A DNA stretch of 64,000 bases from an uncultured Lachnospiraceae bacterium (GCA_934401915.1 CAKRSV010000002.1:1-64000), one strand, 5' to 3'; counted from the stretch's first letter, positions 45,844 to 54,423 are shown. Notes: generated from the sequence alone by a model not told the origin. Program-made: numbers and translations.

Positions 45844-46371
45844 GTGGAAATACAAACAAAACTGGAGCATAAGATTGAGCTTCGTTGGCTGATCCTGTTT
45901 GCTCTGCCAACTATTTTTTCTAATATCTTTGGAAATCTATATACTGCGGTAGACGGCATCTTTGTTGCCCGTTTTGTGGACACGGATGCGCTGTCTGCCA
46001 TAAACATTTCTATGCCGATGGCCTATCTTGCGTCGGCGCTGGGTATGATGTTCGGTACTGGTGGAAATGCACTGATTGCGAAGAAAATCGGTGAGGGAAA
46101 GAGGCAAGAAGCCCGTGAAGATTTTTCCCTGTTGATGGCAGTCAATGTGTTCGCTTCCGGGTGGTTTACAGCACTAAACGACGGTAAGACTTCCGCTATA
46201 CTGTCTTTTTGCCGCACGATCCTTTTTATGGTAATCCCGGTGCTGGTGCTGCCGCAGATCTTTGAGATGGACGGTGTGTGGCTGTCTATCTCGGCGGGTG
46301 AAATGCTGAGCCTTGCCATGAGCATTTACTACTTTGTAAGATTCCGGTATATGTGGCAAATATCAAAATAA
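45844..46371 (+). pseudogene. Internally deleted MATE family efflux transporter
   Basis: 175 codons against about 450 for MATE proteins. Residues 1-105 match the N-terminal helices (LFALPTIFSNIFGNLYTAVDGIFVARFV). Around residue 105-108 (LMAVNVF | ASGWFTALNDGK) the frame jumps to the C-terminal helices (LVLPQIFEMDGVWLSISAGE). Roughly 270 residues are missing yet the frame is kept. Starts with GTG after AAAGGAG. Transport function is unlikely. Confidence 0.8.
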
Positions 46372-46714
46372 GGAATAACAGAATTTGGGCGCATTGCCTG
46401 AAGTGCGGTGATTTCTGAGCAAATAACATAATAGCAAGGAACGTCGAGAGCAATTCTGTCCGGTACGGTAGAATGTACGTCGCAGGAGGTGAGAAGAATG
46501 AAGGAAGGCAAACACGCCGGGCAAAGGTCTGTCGGGTGGCGAATGGCAACGGCTTTTTATCGTGTTGGCGCTGATCCCACAGCCGGAGCTTGCTGTCTGT
46601 TTCTTTCGTTGGGAATAAGCATCTTTTCGTTTTGCGGTAAAGGGCACATAAAATAAAAGAATAGGGGGAGGTGGGAAGATGCCCGGATCCGGAAAAAATC
46701 CGGATCGGAGCAAT
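46372..46714 (+). other. 343-base spacer with an ABC ATPase fragment
   Basis: It contains a short ATTCT-CCG/CGG-AGAAT hairpin (about 46453-46474), an AGGAGG ribosome-binding site and the ABC signature scrap below. No intact gene. Confidence 0.6.
46502..46618 (+). pseudogene. Fragment of an ABC transporter ATPase (signature region)
   Basis: In the frame starting at 46502 the translation includes TPGKGLSGGEWQRLFIVLAL, the ABC signature LSGGE with its following helix, then IPQPELAV before a stop at 46616-46618. No Walker A or B is present. This is the debris of a larger gene. Confidence 0.65.
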
Positions 46715-47521
46715 TCACATCTCTTTTTCAAACACGATGATCTTCTGTGCGATTTTCTTCATAAAGGGAAGCCAGGTTACCAGCCTGTAAGCGGGGGTGA
46801 CTTCCCACATTCCGCGCAGGATATTGTCATTTTTCACTTTTCGGAAGCCCTTCGCAATGGGAGCCATGTCTTCAAAGCTGTTCGCGCCCCAGGTAAATAC
46901 CGCCCCTGTTGACTGGATGGATTTTTCCACGCCTTCTTTGTTCACGAATTTAGGGCACAGGCACTCCATGAGCACGTAAGCATTTTCAAAACGATCGCGG
47001 ATGATGGAGAGCATCTGTTCCACCTGTTTTTTGGTCAGATACATGGTGAGTCCTTCAATGATAAACAGCATTTTACCCCTTACGGTAATCTTGTCCGGCC
47101 AGGAGGGATCGAAGCAGGAACAGCCGACAGTGGATACGCGCCCATGCTCGTTATAAAGGGAGTCGCGGACTTCGATCGTCTCCGGAAGGTCCAGGTTATA
47201 CCAGGTGAGTCTGCCGTTATCCATCCGATAAAACCGGGTGTCCAGACCACAGGCGATATTGACGACGGTACAGTCCGGATTTTTGGCTATGAAGTCCGAT
47301 ACCAGTTCGTCGAACACGACGGTGCGGGCGATAACGCCGCTGCTCATCGTTCCGTCTTTGCTTGCCTTGGAAAAATCATAGTCGATCTTATCTACGATTT
47401 CTTCCGCCTTAGCGTCTTTAAATTTATGTTTTGGATTTTTGCTGTACATTGCCCTTGCATAAAAGCTCTGAAGCATTGTTTCTGCAGCTCCGTTTAATAC
47501 GGGCGTTATTTTTTCTTCCAT
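46715..47521 (-). CDS. SAM-dependent methyltransferase, leucine carboxyl methyltransferase / TcmP-like family
   Basis: 268 residues. VVNIACGLDTRFYRMDNG is the SAM motif I of the LCM family, and LDLPETIEVRDSL and LFIIEGLTMYLTKKQV are further family segments. These enzymes O-methylate small molecules or carboxylates; the substrate here is unknown. The start at 47521 follows AGAGGA in copy d of the hairpin-SD element. Confidence 0.85.
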   Translation of the reverse strand: MEEKITPVLNGAAETMLQSFYARAMYSKNPKHKFKDAKAEEIVDKIDYDFSKASKDGTMSSGVIARTVVFDELVSDFIAKNPDCTVVNIACGLDTRFYRMDNGRLTWYNLDLPETIEVRDSLYNEHGRVSTVGCSCFDPSWPDKITVRGKMLFIIEGLTMYLTKKQVEQMLSIIRDRFENAYVLMECLCPKFVNKEGVEKSIQSTGAVFTWGANSFEDMAPIAKGFRKVKNDNILRGMWEVTPAYRLVTWLPFMKKIAQKIIVFEKEM

Positions 47522-47848
47522 AGATAATCCTCTTTTCTGTGCGCGTTTTTTGCGCAAATGAATCTTCTTTTGTGAGCAGTTTATTTCTTTTTTGGCGATC
47601 AAAGGCGATCTGTGTTGCCAGATCCCACAAGATCACAAAGGTTAGATAGAACTAACCAATGACATTTTAGCACAATATCCGGAAAAGATAAACAGGGATT
47701 TCCATTCAGATCCGCGTATTCCGGCATTGAAAAATATGCACAATGATATATAATAAAAGCGTTCCGAACAGACTTTGAAAAGATGGAGCACCCAGAAGAA
47801 AAGCATCCGCAGACACGGGCGGCGAAAAGCGATATGAAAGGAAGTTGA
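47522..47848. other. 327-base divergent spacer between the LCM methyltransferase and the broken GNAT gene
   Basis: It contains copy d of the hairpin-SD element on the minus strand at its left edge and AT-rich promoter-like sequence (TATAATAAA near 47750) for the rightward gene. No other coding sequence is supported. Confidence 0.5.
47528..47557 (-). promoter_or_regulatory. Hairpin-SD leader element, copy d (LCM methyltransferase)
   Basis: On the minus strand TGCGC-AAAAAAC-GCGCA is followed by CAGAAAAGAGGA and the ATG at 47521 six to seven bases later. It is a diverged copy (AGAAAAGAGG instead of AGAAATGAGG). Confidence 0.45.
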
Positions 47849-48353
47849 ATGGTTATGAGTATCATAGTCAGGGCATATGAGGAAAAGGATCTTGGCGAGA
47901 TGATCCGCATCTGGAATGAAGTGGTGGAGGATGGTGTAGCCTTTCCGCAGGAGGAGCTTTTGGAGCAGGAGAGCGGCAGGGCGTTTTTTGCATCACAGAC
48001 ATATTGCGGCGTCGCTGTGGATGAGTCTGGCGGCAAGGTATACGGGCTTTATATTCTGCATCCGAACAACGTAGGGCGCTGCGGACATATCTGTAATGCG
48101 AGCTACGCGGTGAGCCGGGAGAGCCGTGGACTGCAGACTGCATATCGGCGAAATGCTGGTGAAGGACTGCCTGCGGGAGGGAAGAAAAAAGGAATTCCGC
48201 GTGCTGCAGTTTAATGCGGTGGTTGCGAGCAACGTCCATGCGAGACATCTCTATGAGCGGCTTGGATTTGTCCGGCTCGGCGTGATCCCGGGGGGCTTTC
48301 GCATGAAGGATGGACACTACGAGGATATCTGTCCCTATTACCATGAATTATAA
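47849..48353 (+). pseudogene. GNAT family acetyltransferase broken by a 7-bp tandem duplication
   Basis: The first frame (47849-48214) starts IIVRAYEEKDLGEMIRIWNE and continues to SYAVSRESRG, then goes out of frame. A second frame to 48353 supplies the rest (LHIGEMLVKDCL, NAVVASNVHARHLYERLGFV, ending ICPYYHEL). At 48129-48142 GACTGCA is present twice in tandem; removing one copy restores SRGLHIGEML and a full GNAT domain of about 160 residues. The lesion looks recent because everything else is intact. Confidence 0.85.
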
Positions 48354-48392
48354 GTTGATAAAACAAAAAGCGACTGCTATTCTAAGGGTATA

Positions 48393-48427
48393 GTGTGAAA
48401 AATCCATATACGAAAGATTTTTCACAC
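48393..48427 (+). other. Perfect 12-bp inverted repeat upstream of yitT-like gene
   Basis: GTGTGAAAAATC (48393-48404), 11-base loop, GATTTTTCACAC (48416-48427). There is no T tail, so it is an operator-like palindrome or an RNA hairpin rather than a plain terminator. It sits directly before copy c of the hairpin-SD element. Confidence 0.7.
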
Positions 48428-48433
48428 ACGAGC

Positions 48434-48493
48434 TTTGTGTCTGCGTACACTTGACACAAACTCGATATGCGCAAAGGACGTGCGCAGAAATGG
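48434..48493 (+). promoter_or_regulatory. Hairpin-SD leader element, copy c (YitT-like gene)
   Basis: Stem one: CGAG plus TTTGTGT pairs with ACACAAA plus CTCG (about 48429-48464), enclosing CTGCGTACACTTG. Stem two: GCGCA (48469-48473) with TGCGC (48481-48485), then AGAAATGG. It aligns over 60 bases with 34881-34941, and both stems are kept despite sequence differences. Here the ATG lies 25 bases further on with its own AGGAGAG. Confidence 0.6.
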
Positions 48494-48517
48494 AACAGGC
48501 AGACAGGAGAGAATACC

Positions 48518-49375
48518 ATGAACAGAAAGACATGGCAGACCATAAAAGAATACACACTGATCACCCTGGCGGCGGTGATCATGGATATCGGGATCTATGT
48601 ATTCAAGTTCCCGAATAATTTTTCCTTCGGGGGAGTTTCCGGTCTGGCTGTCGTGGCGACGGCGCTTTTGCCGTTCACGGCTTCACAGATCAACCTGGTA
48701 GTCAATATGCTTCTTTTGCTGCTCGGCTTTTTATTTCTGGGACGCAGCTTTGGCGTCAAGACGGCCTATGTGACGGTGCTTTCCTCCGTGCTGCTCGATG
48801 TGATGGAGATTGTGTTCCCGATGAGCGGTCCGCTGACCGACGATCCGATGCTGGAGCTGGTCTATGCCATTACGCTGCCGGCGGTAGCGACGGCGATCCT
48901 TTTCTATGAAAATGCGTCAAGCGGGGGAACCGATATTATCGCAATGATATTGAAGAAATATTCCACGATGGATATTTCCGGAGCGCTTCTGCTGGTGGAC
49001 ACCTTTGTCGTGGTTGCAGCGTGCTTTGTATTTGATATAAAGACAGGACTTTTTTCCATCTGCGGACTGATGGCGAAAACGCTGGTGATCGATAAGGCGA
49101 TGGAACGGATGAAGCTGAACAAGTATTTTACGATCGTGTGCACCAACCCGGAGCCGATCTGCGCTTTTATCATGCACGATCTCGACCGGAGCGCGACGGT
49201 CTACAAGGCGGAGGGAGCCTACACGCACAAGGATAAGCAGATCATCCTCACGGCGATGGATCCGCGGCAGGCGGTGCTTCTGGAGCGCTTTATCAAGAAA
49301 GTGGAGCCGGATGCCTTTTACATGGTGACGAAGAGCAGTGAAGTCATCGGAAAAGGCTTCCGGGGGTACATTTGA
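48518..49375 (+). CDS. YitT family membrane protein
   Basis: 285 residues: five or six membrane helices (about 8-185) of the YitT/DUF161 type with FGGVSGLAVVATALLPF and ASSGGTDIIAMILKKY, then a cytosolic DUF2179 domain (about 200-285, KDKQIILTAMDPRQAVLLER). Function is unknown; the family is common in spore formers. AGGAGAG upstream. Confidence 0.9.
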   Translation: MNRKTWQTIKEYTLITLAAVIMDIGIYVFKFPNNFSFGGVSGLAVVATALLPFTASQINLVVNMLLLLLGFLFLGRSFGVKTAYVTVLSSVLLDVMEIVFPMSGPLTDDPMLELVYAITLPAVATAILFYENASSGGTDIIAMILKKYSTMDISGALLLVDTFVVVAACFVFDIKTGLFSICGLMAKTLVIDKAMERMKLNKYFTIVCTNPEPICAFIMHDLDRSATVYKAEGAYTHKDKQIILTAMDPRQAVLLERFIKKVEPDAFYMVTKSSEVIGKGFRGYI

Positions 49376-49405
49376 GAAACTGAGAAGCCCATTGTCCGGA
49401 AAACG

Positions 49406-50758
49406 TCAGGCGGCGCGGTCGTCTGACACAAGCCGCATACATTTTTTCAGACAGAGCAGGCAGGTCGGCACAATGTAGATGCAGGCGGACAGCCAGGCAC
49501 ACTGGTCGGCATAGCAGATAGCCTGATAGCCGTAGCGGGGAACGAAAACAAGACTTACTACGATCCGGGCGATCATTTCCAGAACGCCGCCGTATACGGC
49601 AAGGCCGGAATAGCCAAGTCCCTGCGTCGTCATGCGAAAGACGTTCAGGATGCCGAGCGACCAGAAAAAGTAGCCCATGCAGCGCAGATAGTTGGCGGAG
49701 GCATCCAGCACCGCAGTCTGCGCGCTGCTTACGAAAAGCAGGGAGAGTGTGCGGCCAAAGAAAATCAGAACAAGACCGATCAGGGCACCGTAGCCGACAC
49801 CGAGCACGGTGCCTTTTCTGATCCCCTGTTTGATCCGGTCGATCTTCTTTGCACCAAGGTTCTGGCTGCAAAAGGTGGACACGGCGGTCGCGATCGCATC
49901 AAAAGGGCTCATGGCAAACTGCTTGATCCGTGCGCCGGCGGTAAAGCCGGACACATAGGTGGCGCCCAGACTGTTGTTGGCGGACTGCATGACCATGCTT
50001 CCGATGGCGGTGATCGAAAATTGCAGCCCCATGGGAAGTCCCATGGTCAGAAGGATCTGAACCTTCTGGCGGTCCATGTAGCGATCCTCCTTCTGTGGAT
50101 GCAGCATTTGATAGCGTATTATAATATAGAAGAAACAGCATACGCCGCTGATCGCCTGTGCGGTGATCGTAGCGATCGCAGCTCCGCCGCAGCCGAGCTG
50201 AAAGACGACGATGCACAGAAGATCTAGGGCGATATTGAGCACCGTGGAGAAGGCCAGAAAGAAAAAGGGCGTTTTGCTGTCTCCGACGGCACGCAGAATA
50301 CTTGCCTGATAATTGTATAAAATAGAGAAGGGAATCCCCAGAAAGATCACAAAGAGGTAATCATACGCATCCTGATAGATCGCCGAAGGAGTGGAGAGCA
50401 GGCGCAGGATCGCCGGGCACAGGATAGCGCACAGCGTCGTGACCAGAACGGCGGCGATGGCGGCAAGCACAGCGCCCTGAAAGATAAAGGCGCGCATCGA
50501 TTTATGATCCTCGGCTCCATAGCGCTGGGCGACCGGGATGGCAAATCCGACACAGATCCCGATACAGAAGCCCATCACCAGGAACTGGACGCTGCTCGAA
50601 GCGCCCACGGCGGCAAGCTGATCCGTTCCGAGATAGCGGCCGACGATCGCCGCGTCCACCATATTGTAGGTCTGCTGCAGCAGATTTCCAAGAAGCAGTG
50701 GAAGGGAGAAACGCAGGATCAGTTTTAGAGGATTTCCGGTTGTCATAGTCTCTGTCAT
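49406..50758 (-). CDS. MATE family efflux transporter
   Basis: 450 residues, full length, with twelve predicted helices. FSLPLLLGNLLQQTYNMVDA at the N-terminus is the typical NorM/DinF-like start. It probably exports cationic compounds using an ion gradient. It lies 41 bases downstream of the SDR gene on the same strand, so the two form an operon. Contrast with the deleted MATE copy at 45844. Confidence 0.93.
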   Translation of the reverse strand: MTETMTTGNPLKLILRFSLPLLLGNLLQQTYNMVDAAIVGRYLGTDQLAAVGASSSVQFLVMGFCIGICVGFAIPVAQRYGAEDHKSMRAFIFQGAVLAAIAAVLVTTLCAILCPAILRLLSTPSAIYQDAYDYLFVIFLGIPFSILYNYQASILRAVGDSKTPFFFLAFSTVLNIALDLLCIVVFQLGCGGAAIATITAQAISGVCCFFYIIIRYQMLHPQKEDRYMDRQKVQILLTMGLPMGLQFSITAIGSMVMQSANNSLGATYVSGFTAGARIKQFAMSPFDAIATAVSTFCSQNLGAKKIDRIKQGIRKGTVLGVGYGALIGLVLIFFGRTLSLLFVSSAQTAVLDASANYLRCMGYFFWSLGILNVFRMTTQGLGYSGLAVYGGVLEMIARIVVSLVFVPRYGYQAICYADQCAWLSACIYIVPTCLLCLKKCMRLVSDDRAA

Positions 50759-50799
50759 GGCAAAGAGTCCTTTCTGATGTAAGATAAAAAGTGGGGCGG

Positions 50800-51534
50800 T
50801 CAGATCCAGCCGCCATCCAGTGTGATGATCTGTCCGGTGAGGTAAGAGGGAGCCTGCAGCAGGGAAAGAACCATCTGCGCAACCTCCTCCGGCTGTCCGA
50901 GACGGTCAGCCGGAATTTCGTTTTTCAGGTCGTTCATCTCTTCCTCACTGAAACAGCGGTTCATATCCGTGTCGATCACACCGCAGGCGATGGCATTGAC
51001 CTGGATACGGCTAGGGGCAAGCTCCTTGGCAAGCGCTTTCGTAAAGCTGTTGACGCCGCCCTTTGAGGCAGAGTAGGCGACCTCCATCGAGGCACCGCAG
51101 GTTCCCCAGACGGAGGAAATGTTGATAATCTGCCCGCCGCCTTGACGCAGCATGAGCGGAATGGCGTGACGGCTGGTATAGAATACGGAGGAGAGGTTGG
51201 TCTGTATGACGTGCTGCCAGTCCTCCGATTTCATATCCTGTAAAAGACCGATATAAGAGATTCCCGCGTTGTTGACCAGAACGTTCAAGTGGGGGATCTC
51301 TGCAAAGAGGCGGTCTGCATCGGAACTGACACCGATATCACTCAGAAATGTCTGGCAGGTTATCCCATATTGCCCGGAAAGATATGATGACAGTTGTGTC
51401 AGTTTATCTTCTGAGTGCAGACAGGTGAGATACAGGTGATATCCCTGTGAGGCGAGAGCCTGCGCGATGGCGGCTCCGATACCACGTGACGCACCTGTCA
51501 CAAGCGCATATTTTTTATTGACTGAATTGGTCAT
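50800..51534 (-). CDS. Short-chain dehydrogenase/reductase (FabG-like)
   Basis: 244 residues. Rossmann motif TGASRGIGAAIA at about 14-25, NNAGIS at about 88-93, catalytic Ser in INISSVWG, Tyr and Lys in YSASKGG (about 150-156). It resembles 3-oxoacyl-ACP reductase, but no other fatty-acid gene is near, so the substrate is open. The start at 51534 avoids an N-terminal extension without similarity. Confidence 0.9.
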   Translation of the reverse strand: MTNSVNKKYALVTGASRGIGAAIAQALASQGYHLYLTCLHSEDKLTQLSSYLSGQYGITCQTFLSDIGVSSDADRLFAEIPHLNVLVNNAGISYIGLLQDMKSEDWQHVIQTNLSSVFYTSRHAIPLMLRQGGGQIINISSVWGTCGASMEVAYSASKGGVNSFTKALAKELAPSRIQVNAIACGVIDTDMNRCFSEEEMNDLKNEIPADRLGQPEEVAQMVLSLLQAPSYLTGQIITLDGGWI

Positions 51535-51713
51535 AGTGTTTTTCCTTTCTGATCGAAGAACCGGGTGGCAAATCACCCGCATTTGGGATTATACTCGTAT
51601 TGGAAAATGAATGCAATGCGGATATTGGTGAAAGAATAATTACAAATGGAAATCCTGATATGGATTTATAGGATATTTAGAAGCAGATATTTAGAGTATA
51701 AGGAGGCAGCAGT

Positions 51714-52682
51714 ATGTATGATCTGATCATTATCGGGGCGGGACCGGCAGGTCTGTCCGCCGCCCTGTATGCAAAGCGGGCGGGAATGGATGCCCTTACA
51801 ATAGAGCAGAGTCCTGTGGAAGGAGGCCAGATCCTGACAACGGATGTAGTAGACAATTATCCCGGGATCCCGGAGATCGGCGGCTTCGAGCTGGGCATGA
51901 AATTCCGGGAGCATGCGCTGAAAGCGGGGGCGTGTCTGCAGAAAGGGACGGTAAACAAGGTAGAAAGAACGCCGGACGGATGGAAGCTGGTATGCGGTGA
52001 TGGAAGTGAGCTGCAGACCCGGGCAGTCATCTTTGCGACCGGGGCAGAGCATATCCCGTTGGATGTACCGGGAGAACTTACGTATCGAGGAAAGGGAGTT
52101 TCCTACTGCGCAACGTGCGACGGCGCTTTCTTTAAAGACCGGGTAGTCGTTGTGGCAGGAGGAGGAAACACGGCGGTGGGTGACGCGCTGTATCTGGCGA
52201 GGATCTGCAAGAAGGTATATCTGGTCCACCGGCGGGATCAGCTGCGGGCGTCGATGTCCCTTCAGGAGGAACTGAAAAAATGTAAGAATGTGGAAATTCT
52301 CTGGAACACTACGGTGGAGAAGATCAGCGGAGGAGATCTGATGGAGAGCGTTACGGTCAGGACGCTTTCGCAGGAAAAGGAATCCGGCGAGATGCAGGCG
52401 GCACAGCTTGGAAAAGAGCAGAAGGAGAGCGTGCGGGAACTGGAAGCGGAAGGGATCTTTATTGCGGTCGGCATGCGGCCGCGCACAGCGCTTGCCAGGG
52501 AGATCGCAGCCTGTGATGAGAGAGGCTATCTTTGTGCCGGGGAGGACTGCAAGACCAATGTGCCCGGAATCTTTGCCGCCGGGGATGTAAGGACGAAGCG
52601 CCTGCGGCAGATCGTGACTGCCGTGGCGGACGGAGCCTGTGCGGTGGAGGCGGTCAAAGGCTATCTCGACACGTTAGGATAA
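51714..52682 (+). CDS. trxB: Thioredoxin-disulfide reductase
   Basis: 322 residues. FAD site GAGPAGLSAALYAKRAG at 8-24, redox-active CATC with C132 and C135, NAD(P) site AGGGNTAVGDALYLAR, C-terminal FAD motif GIFAAGDVR. It reduces thioredoxin-like proteins. An insert of about 15 residues around 215-235 (EKESGEMQAAQLGKEQKESV) lengthens it relative to E. coli. TAAGGAGG upstream. No thioredoxin gene is adjacent. Confidence 0.92.
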   Translation: MYDLIIIGAGPAGLSAALYAKRAGMDALTIEQSPVEGGQILTTDVVDNYPGIPEIGGFELGMKFREHALKAGACLQKGTVNKVERTPDGWKLVCGDGSELQTRAVIFATGAEHIPLDVPGELTYRGKGVSYCATCDGAFFKDRVVVVAGGGNTAVGDALYLARICKKVYLVHRRDQLRASMSLQEELKKCKNVEILWNTTVEKISGGDLMESVTVRTLSQEKESGEMQAAQLGKEQKESVRELEAEGIFIAVGMRPRTALAREIAACDERGYLCAGEDCKTNVPGIFAAGDVRTKRLRQIVTAVADGACAVEAVKGYLDTLG

Positions 52683-52769
52683 GAATCGTCACATTTCATA
52701 AATATTGCAAAATCATTACGAAACCACAAGAAGTAGCACCTGCCATCCTTTTATCGGTACATGCTGTGG

Positions 52770-52798
52770 TTGACAAAAGAGAAAGGCAATGCTATATT
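52770..52798 (+). promoter_or_regulatory. Promoter of the NlpC/P60 hydrolase gene
   Basis: TTGACA at 52770-52775, 17-base spacer, TATATT at 52793-52798; start near 52805, about 35 bases before the ATG. Confidence 0.8.
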
Positions 52799-52839
52799 TG
52801 TTAATGGATGTAACAATTTCGTAACAAATGAGGTGTTGT

Positions 52840-54147
52840 ATGACGAAAAGAAATCAAGAAGTGAAAGTAGCAGCGTGCCTGTTGGCAGCAGCGCTCAGCT
52901 TTGGAAGTTTTGGGATGGACGTCCAGGCGTCAGGAAAGCTCGATTCCGTGCTTCCCTCTGCCGGTATCGATTATTCCATGCAGAACGCCAAGAAATCTTC
53001 TCTTTCTCAGTTACAGGAGGATTCCGGTAAGAGCGCATCAGCTGAAAACGGAACGAGTGTAGGAAGCGTACAGGTAGGCGGTTTCGCCGACCTTGCAAGC
53101 GCAGGCGGCGGGATCAGCAAAGAGACGCCCAAGAAGATCGAAGATACGATCGTAGTCAGCGAAGGATATACAGAAGATCTGAAGGAGGCATCCGGTTCGG
53201 GGCTTTCCGAGGAAGAAGAAAACTTTAAAAATCTTGTGATCGCAAGAGTCAACGACTATGTGAATGTCCGGGATATCCCGAGCGAAGAAGGTTCCATTGT
53301 CGGAAAGCTCTATAATAAATCGGTCGGCAATTATCTGGAGGAGCAGGATGGCTGGTATAAGATCAGCTCCGGTTCCGTGGAAGGATATGTAAAGGCAGAG
53401 TACTGCGTGACCGGCGACGAGGCGGTAGAGTACGCCAAAGAAGTGGGAACGCGAATCGCGACAGTTACCACGACCACATTGAAGGTACGTGAGCAGCCCG
53501 GTACGGACGAAGTAGTTCTGGGTATGGTGCCGATCGACGATCAGCTGATCGTCACGGAGGAGCTTGACGGCTGGGTCAAGGTAAATATCGAGGAAGGTGA
53601 CGGTTATGTATCGACAGACTATGTCACACTTTCCACAGAGTTTGTAAAAGCAGAGTCCATTGCGGAAGAGGAAGCCAGACTGGCGAAGGAAGAAGCAGCC
53701 AGAAAGGCAGCCAAGGAAGCAGCGGCAAAGAAGAAGGCGGAGAGCAGCGGATCCTCCACGGAGAGCACAAGCGGCGGCAAGACTTACGCAAGTCCGACCG
53801 GAAGCAGCGGAGCGGATGTCGCACAGTTTGCTTTACAGTTTGTCGGCAATCCGTATGTATACGGAGGAACCAGTCTGACGAACGGAGCAGATTGTTCCGG
53901 ATTTGTTATGAGCGTCTACAATAACTTCGGTGTGAGCCTGCCTCATTCTTCCGCGGCAGACAGAAGTGTCGGAGCAACCGTTAACGGTCTGGAGAATGCA
54001 CAGCCGGGTGATATCATCTGCTATTCCGGACACGTGGCACTGTATATCGGAAATGGTCAGATTGTTCATGCGTCGACCTCCCGAACCGGTATCATCGTGT
54101 CAAATGCAAGCTATCGTTCGATTCTTTCTATCAGAAGAATCTTCTAA
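52840..54147 (+). CDS. Secreted C40 (NlpC/P60) peptidoglycan hydrolase with two SH3b domains
   Basis: 435 residues. Signal peptide (about 1-33: KVAACLLAAALSFGSFGM...VQA). Two bacterial SH3 domains (about 130-190 and 205-265) with NVRDIPSEEGSIVGKL and KVREQPGTDEVVLGMV for wall binding. A charged Ala/Lys helix (about 275-305), then the cysteine-peptidase domain with Cys in ADCSGFV and His in GHVALYIG and QIVHAST. It should cleave D-Glu-meso-DAP type bonds during growth or division. The start at 52840 uses GAGGTG; 52828 is an alternative. Confidence 0.93.
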   Translation: MTKRNQEVKVAACLLAAALSFGSFGMDVQASGKLDSVLPSAGIDYSMQNAKKSSLSQLQEDSGKSASAENGTSVGSVQVGGFADLASAGGGISKETPKKIEDTIVVSEGYTEDLKEASGSGLSEEEENFKNLVIARVNDYVNVRDIPSEEGSIVGKLYNKSVGNYLEEQDGWYKISSGSVEGYVKAEYCVTGDEAVEYAKEVGTRIATVTTTTLKVREQPGTDEVVLGMVPIDDQLIVTEELDGWVKVNIEEGDGYVSTDYVTLSTEFVKAESIAEEEARLAKEEAARKAAKEAAAKKKAESSGSSTESTSGGKTYASPTGSSGADVAQFALQFVGNPYVYGGTSLTNGADCSGFVMSVYNNFGVSLPHSSAADRSVGATVNGLENAQPGDIICYSGHVALYIGNGQIVHASTSRTGIIVSNASYRSILSIRRIF

Positions 54148-54189
54148 CAGCACATTTTCCAGGAAGGGATCAAGAATAATAAAGAGAAA

Positions 54190-54212
54190 AGAGCCGCTTG
54201 GCTCTTTTTTCT
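54190..54212 (+). terminator. Terminator of the NlpC/P60 gene
   Basis: AGAGCC-GCTT-GGCTCT followed by six T. Confidence 0.9.
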
Positions 54213-54229
54213 TTGCACTTGAGGGCAGA

Positions 54230-54360
54230 AATTCTTGGAAGGTTTGGTCGCCGGACCAAACCGTAGTGCAGAAGAGAGAACATGTGCTCATGTTTGGTGG
54301 GGATCCGGCAAGAATTTCAGAAGGAAATTCTTGGACGTTTTGATCGCCGGATCAAAACGT
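54230..54360 (+). repeat. Tandem pair of covarying hairpin repeats
   Basis: Copy 1: GGTTTGGTC-GCCG-GACCAAACC at 54241-54262. Copy 2: ACGTTTTGATC-GCCG-GATCAAAACGT at 54335-54360. Each follows the word AAATTCTTGGA. Loop GCCG is identical while stem bases differ in both arms at once, so pairing is conserved. Confidence 0.75.
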
Positions 54361-54423
54361 TTTGTATAAGATACACAAAACCCCATATGGCAATCCTATT
54401 TGTGAAATCGTATTCAAAAAAAG

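Noticed and set aside
46498..46656. 52-codon frame with a good ribosome-binding site
   Set aside because: Another frame over the same bases encodes the ABC signature motif, so this frame is a by-product of gene decay.
48393..48427. Terminator of the broken GNAT gene
   Set aside because: The 12-bp stem is perfect but is not followed by a T run on either strand, so I list it only as an inverted repeat.
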